In this document: piece after piece, positions 12,601 through 21,531 of the stretch
Position numbering within the stretch: position 1 is the stretch's first letter
How the letters are laid out: the number at the start of each line of letters is the position of its first letter
DNA from: Branchiostoma floridae
Taxonomy: Eukaryota; Chordata; Leptocardii; Amphioxiformes; Branchiostomatidae
Direction of reading: 5' to 3'
Assembly (NCBI RefSeq): GCF_000003815.2
Contig: NC_049985.1
Location: 9,710,543-9,774,542 of the forward strand
DNA: 64,000 nt
Notes under the pieces: generated by a model
Told to the model about the DNA's origin: nothing
What the model saw: the letters and a program-made list of their open reading frames with translations, nothing else
The model's database searches: none
Translations under genes and position numbers: made by a program

Positions 12601-15600
12601 CGTTAAAACGTAGTATTTGCAGGTAAAATGTATTTTTTATATTGACATTTTTTTGCAGAGGAATGGAAAGAAAGGTTCATCGCCACCGAGCGGAAAAAGC
12701 TGCTTTACTACAAGACACAAGTGGTTCGTGACGTCAATCCCAAAGTCTACTGTCCGTTCGCAGGGTACTTCGTGGAAGCGCATCCAGCAGACACGTGAGT
12801 GGACTGATCAACAGAACGGTTCTAGTTGCAGCCTGGTATCGTTAGAATAGTCTGTCACCCATTATAATGAATGAAAGACCTAAGTTATCGTACAGTCATG
12901 CCTCGACGGGCTAGGTACAGGTCGTTGGTAGTATGACGTAACAGACATATACTAGAAACAACAATATCTCTGTCACATAGTACAGTCGACTAGCTTCGAA
13001 TGGAATTGTTGATCACCAAAGGTCATTCAAAAGGGTAGCGCATATTATTCGCCCGAAAATCTACCCTATCATATCTAACGGAGCATTGGCCGATCCATAA
13101 AAATCATACGATGCCTGAGAGAACACCTGGCGCAATACTGTCGAAAACAAATAGCGGAACGTATGACATACTAGCTCATATGACCGCACCCTAACGGAGA
13201 ATGGCATAGGCACACACTTTCCAGCAAGCTTAAGAGGAATTGCGAAACTTTTTCGTATACGTTAATAGGGCCTTCACACTGAAACCGAATCATCAGGAAT
13301 CGAGCAGAACCAGCCGGAATGAATTATTTGCAAAATTCGTGCCACATTCGGGCCCATTCGGGTGGGAATTCCAAATAGGCCTTAAATCCCCTTCACACGA
13401 GAAGGAATGAGCCAGAATGCCGTCAGAATGAAAATTCTTTTCTATTCCTGTGCATTCGTAGTGTATTCTAGACATTCCGACTACATTTCAGGTATTCTTT
13501 CGGCCACATTCGTGCAGGATTCGAGATGGCTTGCCGTTTCGATTCTCCATCGAATGAGATTAAAATGTTTCGAATAATGTTGGAATGCCACAGAATGCGG
13601 TCAGACTGTCGTAGGAATAGTTAGAATACACTTAGAATCCACTATGAATGCCATTCGATATTTCTCCATTCGAATGCACCTCGACAGTTTTTAACATGTC
13701 AAAAACTTTCAGGCTAGCCAAAAGAACGGGCACGAATAGCTGGAATGCAGTTAGAGCACACTACGAATTGCCAGGAATTGCCTGGAATAGAAAAGAATAT
13801 TCATTCCGACGGCATTCCGGCTCATTCGTGCTCTCGTGTGAAGGGGGCTTAAATAACTGTACATGTCCCGGAGGACAGATGATGATTTTCCCTCTACGTT
13901 CCAGGTATATCCGTGAGACTAACTTTAAGAACAGCGCGGAGAAGCTAAACACCCTCATCAACAGGTACTCAGACCACATCATCACGTGGACACCGCACCC
14001 TGGGGCCACTCTGGACCTGGCACGGATTCTGGATGACACGGGGGACCGCAGGTACTTGTTTTGTTTAGTTATACATTGTCACAAAACATAGGAAGAACAA
14101 ACAGAGAAATAAATGGATAACGTACAGAGCCATGTGCAACAGGAAAATCAAGTCCCCTGTCGTCAAGCAAACTCATCAGTAATTGTAATATGTGTCAGTT
14201 TTAGGAGATGAATAATAACTAAATAAGTATATCAAACAGTGCAACAAACAACGTAATAAAAATTGCCCCTTCTCCCAAAGACACAGCTTGTCACAGAGTT
14301 TAAACTATCCTTACTGGTCCCAGGCTTGCAATAGTGGATCCTCCTCCCGGAACTAAGATCTACAAAGACAGCTGGGATTTCGGCCCGTACATCGACAGGA
14401 TCAACAACTGCATCGGGAGCGAGATTTTCGCCTACCCTGACTGGATCCCGGTCTACTACAGGTGGGCGGGGTTCAGGGACTACAACCTGGTCCTGCGGGT
14501 GAGTACGTCAATCACATCCGTCAATGTGCGAGCAATCGATATATAACTTGCACGAACCAAATAAATGTCTCAATGTATGAGCCATTCTTTGGCAAATTTG
14601 GGATGGACAAAGGGCGCGCGCGCGCGTACACGTGTGTGTACGCGCGTGCGTGTTTGTGTGTAACAGTGTATGCGCGAGTGTGTGTGTGTGTGTCTCTGCG
14701 ACTGGGTGTGTGCGAGCGCATGTGTGTGAGCGAGTGTCTGCGTTTCTGTATATGTGCGTGCGCGTGTACATGTGTGCGTATATATGTATGCCCAACATGT
14801 ATTTGTGCGTATCATATTGCATATTGAATCGTCCGTGTTGTCCGTTCTGTAGGGCTGACATCAGAGTTGCGTTTGGGTAGCCTCCATAGCAGGCTCTGCT
14901 TAGGCCTTTTTTTGGCTCATAATACATTTTGCTGGCCATTTCTTTTTGTGCTTGTCGCTTATTGCTGGCCTTATTTGACTGCCGGCCTCGCGATCCTGCT
15001 ATGGACTCATGGAGGCTGCTGGCGTTTGGGTGTGACCAAGGAGGTTAAAAAAAACAACTTTTTGCCCAATCTGGAGACTTTTTGAGTTAGAAGGGAGGGT
15101 CTAAGCTTTCCTGTTTTGGTCAAAATGTCTTCAGTTCAGCAGTTTAGTTGGTGCAAGGACAGGTTTTAGTTGTAGGGTGCTACCGGTTATAACAGGAAGG
15201 AGGGAATTGGGGTCAAAGGTGAGGTTTCTTTCATAGAGCGAGCTTTTCTCGCTCGGAGAATGAGCCGAACAACCCTATGTTTTCTTTGAATGGTTATAAA
15301 CCAGACCCAAGTGACTTTCTGGTGGAGAAGAATTTTTAAGACTGAAATATGGGTTAGTACTTTTTCAAAGTACTTTTTCAGTGTATTTTAACATGCTTTC
15401 CAATGGGCAGCTCTAACCTCGATGTCTGCCCTGTATATTAGATGATAGAGACAGATGATGATTTCCAGTCTATCGAGGGCGGGTACGACTTCCTGGTGGA
15501 TTTCTTGGACCTGAGCTTCCCCCGACAGCGACCAGCCAGGGAGCATGCGTACTTGGAGGTAACATCATGTCATCTTCACAATTTTAGCCTTTATTATTCT

Positions 15601-17796
15601 ATGGCAGACTTACAGGCTTGTTCGGGCTTATCATGATCATGCCTGTTCTGTGATGATCAGTTCACCCTTTAGTTCGACCCTGCTAAAGAATCTGGTCTAG
15701 TCTCTTCTACTCCAGCAAGTGTTGAACGTGGTCATGCATGTTACAATGCTTAAATGCAATTAAGTTGTACGCCAGTGGTAGGTTAGAACTTGAACTGTCT
15801 TATAATGGAAAGTGATTCCCCAAAGCACAAATCAGATATGTGCTATTGATATGTGCTTTGTTTTAACGGATGATGGTATGCCCCAGGGTTGATCCGCTTG
15901 TTTCAACGTTGTTTTTTAACCCCTCAGATCAAGAACCGGATTGGAGTCCATCGTCAGACGGTTCTGAAGGGTCTGTTTTGGGACGACCTGTACATCGGCT
16001 TTAACAACAGGATATCACGGAACCCGGACACGTTTCATTACAAGTAAGGGCAGGTTCAACTATGGTCCTCCTGGCGGCTTTCTGTTGAACTGCTGCAGAA
16101 CGTCAGGCTTTGACTGCCTCCGTTAGCTTGTCGATTAATTGAAAACAGCATTACAGATCTCTGAACGTTTCTCCTTGTGCCCACAGGTTCTGGAACCACA
16201 TGCAGATCCTCCTGCCCCAACAGCCGCCGGACTGGGCAAGTTTCCTGAGGGAGCAGCGAAAGATGCACGACGGGCAACCAGCGCGGGCAGTCTGGAAACC
16301 GTCAAGGAACAACAACTTCATCTGTGAGATATAGTTTCTTTCTGTAGTCGTAAGAAGTCTAACTAGAGTTCCACGAAACACATACCTTCGCCAAACATTC
16401 AAGGTTCGTTATGGAGAATGCCTTTATCAATGACTTAAAGGTTTTATAGCTTCTCAAGTTATGTTATCCGCACACACACTCATACACTGAGCCCGCTGCA
16501 GTACCGATGGAAGATACCGGGCGAACCATTTTCAAACTCAACCTTTGTTTCTGCGACCGCTACTCAATACCAAGTATCATGAAGATCCATCAATCAGTTC
16601 TCCAGTTATACTGTTGACCTACATAAAGACTCACCTAACACTATGGCTTAAGCCTTAACCAAAAGTTTAATCTTCTTGGCGAAGGTAATGAAAAGGCCAC
16701 AAACCACCAAGCTTCCACTTTTCCCTGCCACATACATGTAAGCATCACCAATATAAGGCCCGGAAAAACACCCCTTGACATCAAAATGGAGAAACCCCTT
16801 TCCCATAGTGCACAAACAAACAACATGGAACTTGCAAAGTGAGAACTAATAAACAATGTGTTAGCAACAATAACATCTATGTTTTGATGACACAAATATG
16901 TCATGAACAACACAAATCTGCACCACAAATGTATTTAAACACTGAGCACTGACTGTCCAGAAAAGAGGTCAATTGAAGGATTTACACATTCTTCTAATTA
17001 TCATGTAAATTAAGCCCTGATTTGCATACAATACATTTCAGGATTTTAATCATTACCTAAGGTATGTACTTACCAAAAATAATGCAAATCCACCAACCAC
17101 TGCTTGATTTACTCTCTTTCAAAGATAACAACAAAATCACCCACTGCAGTTCAAAACAAGCCGCCAGGGGGCCCAAACTTACATGATTTACTCCCTACCC
17201 AAAGACGTATCCACTAGCCAAAAATCCTCAACCTACCACTTCAGGATAACTATAACGCCAACTTCGACGGTCCGCTGCAGTACCACAACTTGTCGCCAGG
17301 ATGCCCATTATCGAACTTGACCGTCGTTTTCCAAACCCCTAAATAATTACCAAATATAATGCAAAACGATCCACAGCGTCAAAAGTTATCTTGTACGCAG
17401 ATACACACACACACACACTCACCCCGCTGCACTCACGACAGAAAGCGCCAACAGTACCATTTTCGTACAAAACCTTGCTATACGCAACCGCAACTCAAAT
17501 ACCAAATATCGCGACATTCCATCCTCAGCTACCAAAGTTATTTGAGATTGACCTATATACTGGGACACAAAAAAATTTTCTAACCATAACATGACCTTCT
17601 TGGCGAAGGTAATAACTGTCTTGATCATTGCAAAATCTACACTTTCTGCCATCTTTCTATTAAACAAATGTTTCAATGTTTTCCCGTTGCAGTGTTCCGT
17701 CTGCTGCAGACACTGGTCCCGGCCAGGGCCCTGCTTGTTCCCGGGCTCGTGGTGTTCCTGGCGACCGTCTACTTTTTCACCTCGTCAAAGAAGTAA
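6540..17796 (+). CDS. CMAH: CMP-N-acetylneuraminate hydroxylase, 15 exon pieces, probably disrupted at exon 5
   Basis: The family converts CMP-Neu5Ac to CMP-Neu5Gc using O2 and electrons from cytochrome b5. I joined 15 exon pieces by GT-AG signals and reading phase. The product starts MEQKSVEV and has a Rieske domain with ligands C54-x-H56 and C75-x2-H78. A metallo-beta-lactamase-like domain follows (FDPWLTGPAFARGWW, DGVHPDMDTC, NTVDCTQPNG, CPFAGYFVEAHP, FLDLSFPRQRP), ending in a hydrophobic anchor. About 635 codons are visible; vertebrate CMAH is near 577, and the extra length is mostly at the C-terminus. All joins keep frame except exon 5 to exon 6, where some 11 residues including the HxHxDH motif are absent and a TAG occurs at 10299. 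The family call is very secure; whether this copy is functional is doubtful. Confidence 0.93.
6911..6960. repeat. Dispersed repeat fragment (copy 1)
   Basis: GGGTAGTCCCTTCAG, then GATTTCCAAGGGAGCCC, recurs almost identically at 27104-27152 inside a WWC intron. Identity unknown. Confidence 0.6.
7611..7770. repeat. 160 bp foldback MITE in CMAH intron 1
   Basis: Long imperfect inverted repeat. CCTTATATGCCGTCTTTTTC (7656-7675) pairs with its reverse complement at 7707-7726, and the outer ends TACTCTTCAAGCAGAGG / CCTTTGCTTGGAGAGTA also pair. Arms are about 70 bp around a loop of about 30 bp. It belongs to the CTCCAAGCAGA family. Confidence 0.85.
8131..8231 (+). CDS. CMAH: CMAH coding exon 2 (first half of Rieske cluster)
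   Basis: 101 bases, phase 0 in, two bases out. It encodes the first Rieske ligand pair in NICKHQGGNFVRDVED, where the Cys and His of C-K-H would bind one iron of the 2Fe-2S cluster. Flanked by TTACAG and TGCAG|GTTCG. Confidence 0.95.
8405..8428. repeat. (TTG)n microsatellite
   Basis: Eight uninterrupted TTG units in a CMAH intron. Confidence 0.9.
8664..8755 (+). CDS. CMAH: CMAH coding exon 3 (second half of Rieske cluster)
   Basis: 92 bases, encoding LRCTKHGWKLDCSTMKYVNP with the second ligand pair C-x2-H. The start completes an AG|C serine codon. Its length and content match the 92 bp exon that is deleted in human CMAH. Donor TTAG|GTACG. Confidence 0.95.
9200..9342 (+). CDS. CMAH: CMAH coding exon 4
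   Basis: 143 bases ending at GGAGAAGTGCAG|GTCTCC (GEVQ, a conserved exon end). Phase fixes the acceptor at AGAG|ATGCC; the alternative CAG three bases earlier would break frame. It encodes an acidic linker (PELDEDGSLALVELIPPEPW) between the Rieske and hydrolase-like domains, longer than in vertebrates. Confidence 0.88.
10137..10298 (+). CDS. CMAH: CMAH exon 5, truncated remnant
   Basis: The acceptor TTTCTAG opens in phase 0 and reads LTFFAHACMELKLG, then FDPWLTGPAFARGWWLIHEP, then DWLDRLSRADLIS. A TAG follows immediately (10299-10301) with no GT donor at the break. Family members continue here with a short run holding HxHxDH before the SYPTL segment that starts exon 6. That run is not present; the DNA switches to repeat-like sequence. 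Truncation here would give a 203-residue product with a Rieske domain but no hydrolase-like core. Confidence 0.9.
10302..10512. repeat. Repeat-like insertion abutting broken CMAH exon 5
   Basis: Two diverged direct copies of about 100 bp each. Both have a CTCCCCGA-type start (10305 and 10425 areas) and an end resembling CGTACGAT-CTTGTGACC-GGCTT (10364-10396 and 10486-10510). The first copy begins within a few bases of the last recognisable CMAH codon. No clear target-site duplication was found. The element family is not recognised. Confidence 0.5.
11063..11210 (+). CDS. CMAH: CMAH coding exon 6
   Basis: The acceptor TTCTTCCCAG precedes a phase-2 entry: the first C completes AG|C serine, then YPTLTLLADKNPNIPIYVGD. 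It ends FGVWQE|GTAATG. The entry phase requires the preceding exon to end in AG, which the visible exon 5 does not provide. Confidence 0.95.
11654..11735 (+). CDS. CMAH: CMAH coding exon 7
   Basis: 82 bases after ACCGCAG. It encodes INADLRFMILMDGVHPDMDT and on to VDYK, ending CAAGG|GTAGG. It includes the conserved DGVHP histidine of the metallo-beta-lactamase-like fold. Confidence 0.96.
11908..12045 (+). CDS. CMAH: CMAH coding exon 8
   Basis: 138 bases encoding LNTVDCTQPNGMRLP and MMSDFAGGASGFPMAFSGG, one of the most conserved stretches of the family. The Asp of NTVDC is a probable metal-site residue. It ends ACACAA|GTAAG with one base carried over. Confidence 0.96.
12180..12283 (-). repeat. 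CTCCAAGCAGA-family arm in CMAH intron 8
   Basis: Read on the - strand it begins ACTCTCCAAGCAGAGGTTAG and continues with T-rich GTTTTTAGGTGTTTTTATCT text, like the copies at 17975 and 18917. Confidence 0.5.
12659..12794 (+). CDS. CMAH: CMAH coding exon 9
   Basis: 136 bases from TTGCAG|AG to GACAC|GTGAGT, encoding EEWKERF-type sequence (here KEWKERFIATERKKLL) and CPFAGYFVEAHPAD. The final His lies in a conserved VExHP motif of the hydrolase-like domain. Confidence 0.95.
13382..13852. repeat. TTAA-flanked foldback element in CMAH intron 9
   Basis: TTAA at 13382 and 13849 bound an inverted repeat: left CCCCTTCACACGAGAAGG then ATGAGCCAGAATGCCGTC, right the mirrored GACGGCATTCCGGCTCAT and CTCTCGTGTGAAGGGGGC. 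The interior is rich in GAATGC/CATTCG blocks. A TTAA duplication with such ends fits piggyBac- or Kolobok-type non-autonomous elements. No transposase is present. Confidence 0.75.
13905..14051 (+). CDS. CMAH: CMAH coding exon 10
   Basis: 147 bases starting G|TATATC after TTCCAG and ending CGCAG|GTACT. It encodes YIRETNFKNSAEKLN and ITWTPHPGATLDLARIL, colinear with vertebrate CMAH. Confidence 0.95.
14324..14498 (+). CDS. CMAH: CMAH coding exon 11
   Basis: 175 bases from GTCCCAG to CTGCGG|GTGAGT. It encodes PPPGTKIYKDSWDFGPY and YRWAGFRDYNLVLR. An internal AG|GTGGGC at 14459-14466 resembles a donor, but homology shows the exon reads through it. Confidence 0.95.
14614..14800. repeat. Degenerate GT/GC dinucleotide repeat
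   Basis: Starts with GCGCGCGCGCG and continues as alternating purine-pyrimidine GT, GC and GTAT runs. It produces spurious long open frames on both strands. Such tracts can adopt Z-DNA. Confidence 0.9.
14878..15022. repeat. Foldback element in CMAH intron 11
   Basis: TAGCCTCCATAGCAGGCT near 14878 is mirrored by CCTGCTATGGACTCATGGAG near 14994-15013. No coding sequence. Confidence 0.55.
15442..15558 (+). CDS. CMAH: CMAH coding exon 12
   Basis: Exactly 39 codons, phase 0 at both ends. It encodes MIETDDDFQSIEGGYDFLVD and FLDLSFPRQRPAREH, matching the conserved family segment. Acceptor ATATTAG, donor TTGGAG|GTAACA. Confidence 0.95.
15928..16043 (+). CDS. CMAH: CMAH coding exon 13
   Basis: 116 bases encoding IKNRIGVHRQTVLKGLLW then DDLYIGFNNRISRNPDTFHY, matching the family's WDxLYIGFQxR region. 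Acceptor CCCCTCAG, donor TACAA|GTAAGG. Confidence 0.94.
16187..16323 (+). CDS. CMAH: CMAH coding exon 14
   Basis: 137 bases encoding KFWNHMQILLPQQPPDW then a basic tail with RNNNFI. The donor ATCT|GTGAGAT fits consensus. If it is not used, translation ends three codons on at TAG 16332-16334, giving a form without the hydrophobic tail. Confidence 0.88.
16335..17692. repeat. Repeat-filled last intron of CMAH
   Basis: This 1.37 kb intron carries fragments shared with other parts of the window: CTTCTTGGCGAAGGTAAT-type motifs at about 16674 and 17597, and segments matching the reverse strand of 1611-1870 (CGAACTTGACC at 17314, GCCAGGGGGCCC at 17162). It also has a short AC-repeat at 17403-17420. 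No extra exon was seen. Confidence 0.5.
17693..17796 (+). CDS. CMAH: CMAH coding exon 15, membrane-anchor exon
   Basis: After CCGTTGCAG, two bases complete Leu, then FRLLQTLVPARALLVPG and LVVFLATVYFFTSSKK, stop TAA. About 17 hydrophobic residues end close to the C-terminus, the pattern of a tail anchor. Vertebrate CMAH is soluble. A starfish (Asterias) CMAH is reported to be membrane-bound through a C-terminal extension, so this is probably the ancestral deuterostome form. Confidence 0.85.
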
Positions 17797-17974
17797 AATA
17801 GCAAAACAGCCGTCGATATCACAGAGGCGTCACCAAAAGGGAGCTACGTAGTTATCAGTCGAGTTAGATATGGAGAGGTCAACACTCATGGCGACAAAAA
17901 AAGGTCGTATTTTGTCTGTGTTGAAGTACAAGTAAATGTGCACTACAGTACATTCCGTCACGAATGCGTTTTCA

Positions 17975-18130
17975 TACTCTCCAAGCAGAGCTTCGGCTGT
18001 TACTTTACGTGTTTTTAAGGCGTTTTTATCGGGTTTTCTATTTCGTACTGTTTTCTTTATAACAGATTATGCGTTCGCGAATTATAACAATTTTACAAAA
18101 CAGATGGGGTCAAACCTTTGCTTGAAGAGC
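17975..18130. repeat. Foldback element in CMAH 3' UTR
   Basis: TACTCTCCAAGCAGAG (17975) and CCTTTGCTTGAAGAGCA (18115) are inverted copies of the family terminus. Internal GTTTTTAAGGCGTTTTTATC-like text matches the copies at 18917 and, inverted, 12283. Confidence 0.6.
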
Positions 18131-18823
18131 AGCGTTTTCCGTTGAGCTGTTGTGAATACTCTTGTCAAAATAACTTTGCCTTCTTGGTCTAACGTTATAA
18201 CTACAGATGTTACAAGGGCTCGATACAGATCTATTTCAAATTTCCTAGGATATAACTGTTATTACTGAAATATCCGCAAATTTACCCAGATATTTAGCAA
18301 GTTATTGTCGTATTGTATTTCACAATAGTAGCTCAGTGGCTCACAATATGCTACTTTTATGTTGCGGTTGGTGGCAGCTGGAGTTAGAGTTGTTGAGGAT
18401 GCCATACACTCCAGCTATGCTTTGCAATGTTGTTGGCTTATTACTTTATTTACGAGTTTTCATTGTTGTTTATTAACGGATATAGATATATATGATCATA
18501 TTGTTATATTTTCATGGGAGGTCATACCTTATTTTACGTTTTTTTTTACAGATTGTTGCTATTTTTAACAAGTTTGGTTTCGGTGTCAACTTGTTTATTG
18601 TGTGTATGAAGAGACCATGGTATTCTTAACGGAAATATGAAAGGAAAAGTTTATACATATCATAAAAAAGCAGTTTGTTCAGCTGGATTTGATTTTGGAA
18701 ACGATCAGACGTTTCAGATAGCATCCACTATCTCGTCAGTGACACGTTATACATGTTACAACTTACATACTTCTTTGGGATAAGGGCTGTCTGCTGCTTT
18801 CTTCCTTGAAGACTTGTCTATGC

Positions 18824-18829
18824 AATAAA
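18824..18829 (+). promoter_or_regulatory. Poly(A) signal of CMAH
   Basis: Canonical AATAAA about 1.03 kb after the CMAH stop, followed by a T-rich, GT-containing stretch. It is the best-placed signal on this strand before the opposing gene. Confidence 0.5.
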
Positions 18830-18850
18830 TCTGTTTCGCCACATCACATT

Positions 18851-19400
18851 TTGTAAGGATGGACATTTGTGCTGCCTGATTGACGGTGACAAGGTCAAGG
18901 GGATGAGAGGGGTGCCCTTACTCTCCAAGCGGAGTTTAGGCTCAGGCTGTTTTTTATCGGCCTTTCTATTTTGTTTTCTTTATTATGTCTGTTTGGCTGA
19001 GAGACATAATATAAAAATGCTTCATATGATTACATGTTTATTATGTAAATAAGAACATAATTTGCATAATTAATGGAGAAATTCCATGCTGTAATTCCAT
19101 GTGGTAAATAACCCAAATTTCATTCCTGTAACATATTCAAGCTATGTGATGGTGAACATTGTTGAATATATATCCTCATTTAAAGTTATTATGCAAAATA
19201 TAATCTGATTTGCATACTTAATGTTATCAACCTAGTTACTCAATACCTCATGATTTCCATATGATTGGTTTGACTTTTGACGGAAGGACCTGAAAAATAC
19301 CTCGCTAGAAAGAAACGGTGTATATTTTCTTTTTACTTCAAAAAGTCAGTAGAAAACGTAAAAAAAGAAGAGACAACTCAGACCAGTTGTTATGCAAAAT
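18851..19400. other. Convergent intergenic spacer
   Basis: About 550 bp between the two inferred poly(A) signals. It holds the half element at 18917 and ATTTGCATAATTAATGG-type text related to the array at 1915. No gene seen. Confidence 0.45.
18917..18985 (+). repeat. Half copy of CTCCAAGCAGA element between the genes
   Basis: CTTACTCTCCAAGCGGAGTT then GGCTCAGGCTGTTTTTTATC matches one arm of the family. The opposite terminus was not found. Confidence 0.5.
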
Positions 19401-19413
19401 ATAAAAGTCATAT

Positions 19414-19419
19414 TTTAAT
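19414..19419 (-). promoter_or_regulatory. Candidate poly(A) signal of WWC gene
   Basis: ATTAAA on the - strand about 2.0 kb after the WWC stop, followed on that strand by a TAT/TTTGCATAA-rich stretch. Closer signals may be used; this one is chosen as the last clear one before CMAH. Confidence 0.3.
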
Positions 19420-19586
19420 TTAGGATACAGTAGGGAGGAGTGTACATAAGTCCTGGCCATCTGGACGCCCTCTCCTGGCCACAAGGTTCCTACAACTTCT
19501 GTTGCGTCTTAACGACAGACTTAAGACTGGGAAGACCCCAAGACATGAGATGATCAGGTTAACAACACATGATGAGTAAGGGTAAT

Positions 19587-19703
19587 ATTCAAGCAGATGT
19601 TGGGAGGAAAGATTGTAACGTTCTGTGGCTGCCTCGTTTTCCTAACACATAAGTTAGGCAGACAGAAAACTTTACCTTTCCTCCTAATATCTGTTTGGAG
19701 ATC
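19587..19703. repeat. Foldback element at WWC 3' end
   Basis: ATTCAAGCAGATGTTGGGAG (19587) and ATCTGTTTGGAGAT (19689) are inverted, with inner GGAGGAAAG / CTTTCCTCC arms. It lies in the presumed WWC 3' UTR. Confidence 0.55.
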
Positions 19704-20415
19704 AAGCTGCAGAATTGTGAATGATGATGCAGCAATCTAACTGTAACAACTGGGCCATTATAACATCAAGTATACAAGGTAAGTGAATATAAGCTACTGT
19801 ATCTTCTTTAATCATCAAACATCTGTAACAGAGGGTTCCTTGTGGCACTACATCCAGACTTACATGGTAAGTATGGACAAAATTTTGATCAAACCCAGTA
19901 TTAGGGGCAAAGAAAATCGTTTTGATTTTGATTGCTAAACAAAATACATGTGTAGTTATTGGAGTCCACACAGTATTTCATGGTAAAGTGATTTCCAGTG
20001 TATGGAACATCTCAACATGAGTAAAACATACATCGGGGTGGTTGGATAGAAAGGCACTCAAGTCCATGCTGTTAGGGCAATTCAGGTGGTCCCAGATAGT
20101 GCAGAATGACGTTCTGACCGGCTGCCCATACATGTTTTCTTTGAATATTCAAGACATTACTTTGATTCCTTACAATTATGAGAGGTTTTTGTCAGGTTCC
20201 GAGTGGAGGGCAGAGCAGGGCATGTGTCCTTCTTGCATCTTGAATTAAAAAAGACTGTAACTTCCAAGGTAGCATTTACCTCTCGTGCAATGCTCACAAG
20301 TCACCCTCCATTGCCCCAAAACCTATCCAACTGTAGACACAGTGGATAAGACAGCTGGAACATACCAAGTTGGCAGGGGTGGCAGTTGTAAGCACTCACA
20401 GAGGATATGTTGTTT

Positions 20416-20452
20416 CAAGGAGGTTCTATTCTATAGAATAGAGCCTCCTTGG
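20416..20452. repeat. Perfect palindrome
   Basis: CAAGGAGGTTCTATTC meets its mirror GAATAGAGCCTCCTTG around a central TATA. As RNA it would form a stable 16-17 bp stem in the presumed WWC 3' UTR. Confidence 0.85.
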
Positions 20453-21298
20453 GTGTTTGTACAAGATGTAATAAATATGGAATCATAGTAGAAATAGGCA
20501 CAAGTCTGTACAAAAAGCAGGTACAAAATGAATAGTGATACAGGATTTGATATGAAATACGTCCGGGACTGAATATCAAGTCCTACACAGCTAGGTACAA
20601 CATACATTCACATGAGGCACATAAAAAACGGCATAAACATTTACATCTGCTGATTTCTGGGTTGAAAATCAAACTGTATACGGATATTTTGGAAACTGCA
20701 CAGGGTCTGTATTGTTTGTGAGGTATGGTGGGAGGGGGGTGACAACACAGAGGAGTCGTAGGGCATCCAGTGGTAAAAAATGTACACAACTAGCAAGTTA
20801 CATATGTACTTACAACTGCCTTTAGGACGCCTCAGAAAAGGTGCCTACAAAATCTTACGACACTTTACAAAAAATTGCCTAGCTACTGAACAAGATTCGT
20901 CTCTTGTAATGAATTATATCCTGCACACCCCTCTACAAAAATGCTTGGGCCCAAAGGCAGTCAGTTGTGGCCTGATGATTGGACCATATCGGGCTAAACC
21001 ACTATCACCAGGCAGGTCTCCCTACTATCTAAGTGGGGAATTTTTCTCTGTATGTGAATAATACATTATCTAGGGTATCCCGAATGACTGTATGGTACAA
21101 AAACCATTAAAATTACTGCTATGTATACATACTCTTGTATATATGTACAATGATTAGTGAGTGAGAACTGTACAAGAAGGGTACTGACCAGTCAGATCAG
21201 AATATCACGTATCGGGCGACATTCTGACGATTTGGGTCTTAATTTTCATCCCAGCTTTACAAGAATCAAACCTGACTAGTCAGTTCCTGTAGGAGAGA

Positions 21299-21387
21299 CA
21301 CCTCCCTGCCTGCACAATGGTACACTCCGAAAGCAAAACCACACATTGAGTATGTGACTGTACCATTTGCTGTGCAGGGGGGAGGTG
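21299..21387. repeat. Hairpin just downstream of WWC stop codon
   Basis: CACCTCCCTGCCTGCACAAT (21299) pairs with TTGCTGTGCAGGGGGGAGGTG-like text ending 21387. Arms are about 29 bp and lie within 160 bp of the stop on the transcribed side. Confidence 0.75.
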
Positions 21388-21458
21388 AAACCTGACTTTC
21401 CAATCTTCATCACAAATTTTGACATGTACATCTGGATTGATTGATTGGCAGGTGTCAA

Positions 21459-21531
21459 TCAAACGTCATCAGCCGGCAAGGTTGGCAGTGGCACGTTAAT
21501 GTTGACTGATGTGAAGAATGCCATCTTCTCC
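21459..21531 (-). CDS. WWC1: WWC final coding exon w
   Basis: 73 bases: [20 protein letters not shown] then DDV and TGA (21459-21461). EKMAFFT...ADDV matches the family C-terminus; ADDV is the PDZ-binding ligand. Acceptor TTTCCAG. Confidence 0.96.

Larger units (their letters stand above)
17797..18850 (+). other. CMAH: CMAH 3' untranslated region
   Basis: AT-rich sequence after the stop with no coding evidence, running to the first good AATAAA. It contains a foldback element (17975-18130). Confidence 0.5.
19414..21458 (-). other. WWC1: Presumed WWC 3' untranslated region
   Basis: No coding evidence after the TGA. It contains a hairpin (21299-21387), a perfect 36-bp palindrome around 20416-20452, and a foldback element (19587-19703). 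The boundaries are inferred. Confidence 0.35.

Noticed and set aside
12274-12850. Overlapping open frames before CMAH exon 9
   Set aside because: Intron sequence; only 12659-12794 is supported by homology and phase.
14508-14939. Long His/Thr-rich and Cys/Val-rich open frames on both strands
   Set aside because: They are produced by the degenerate GT/GC dinucleotide tract in a CMAH intron.
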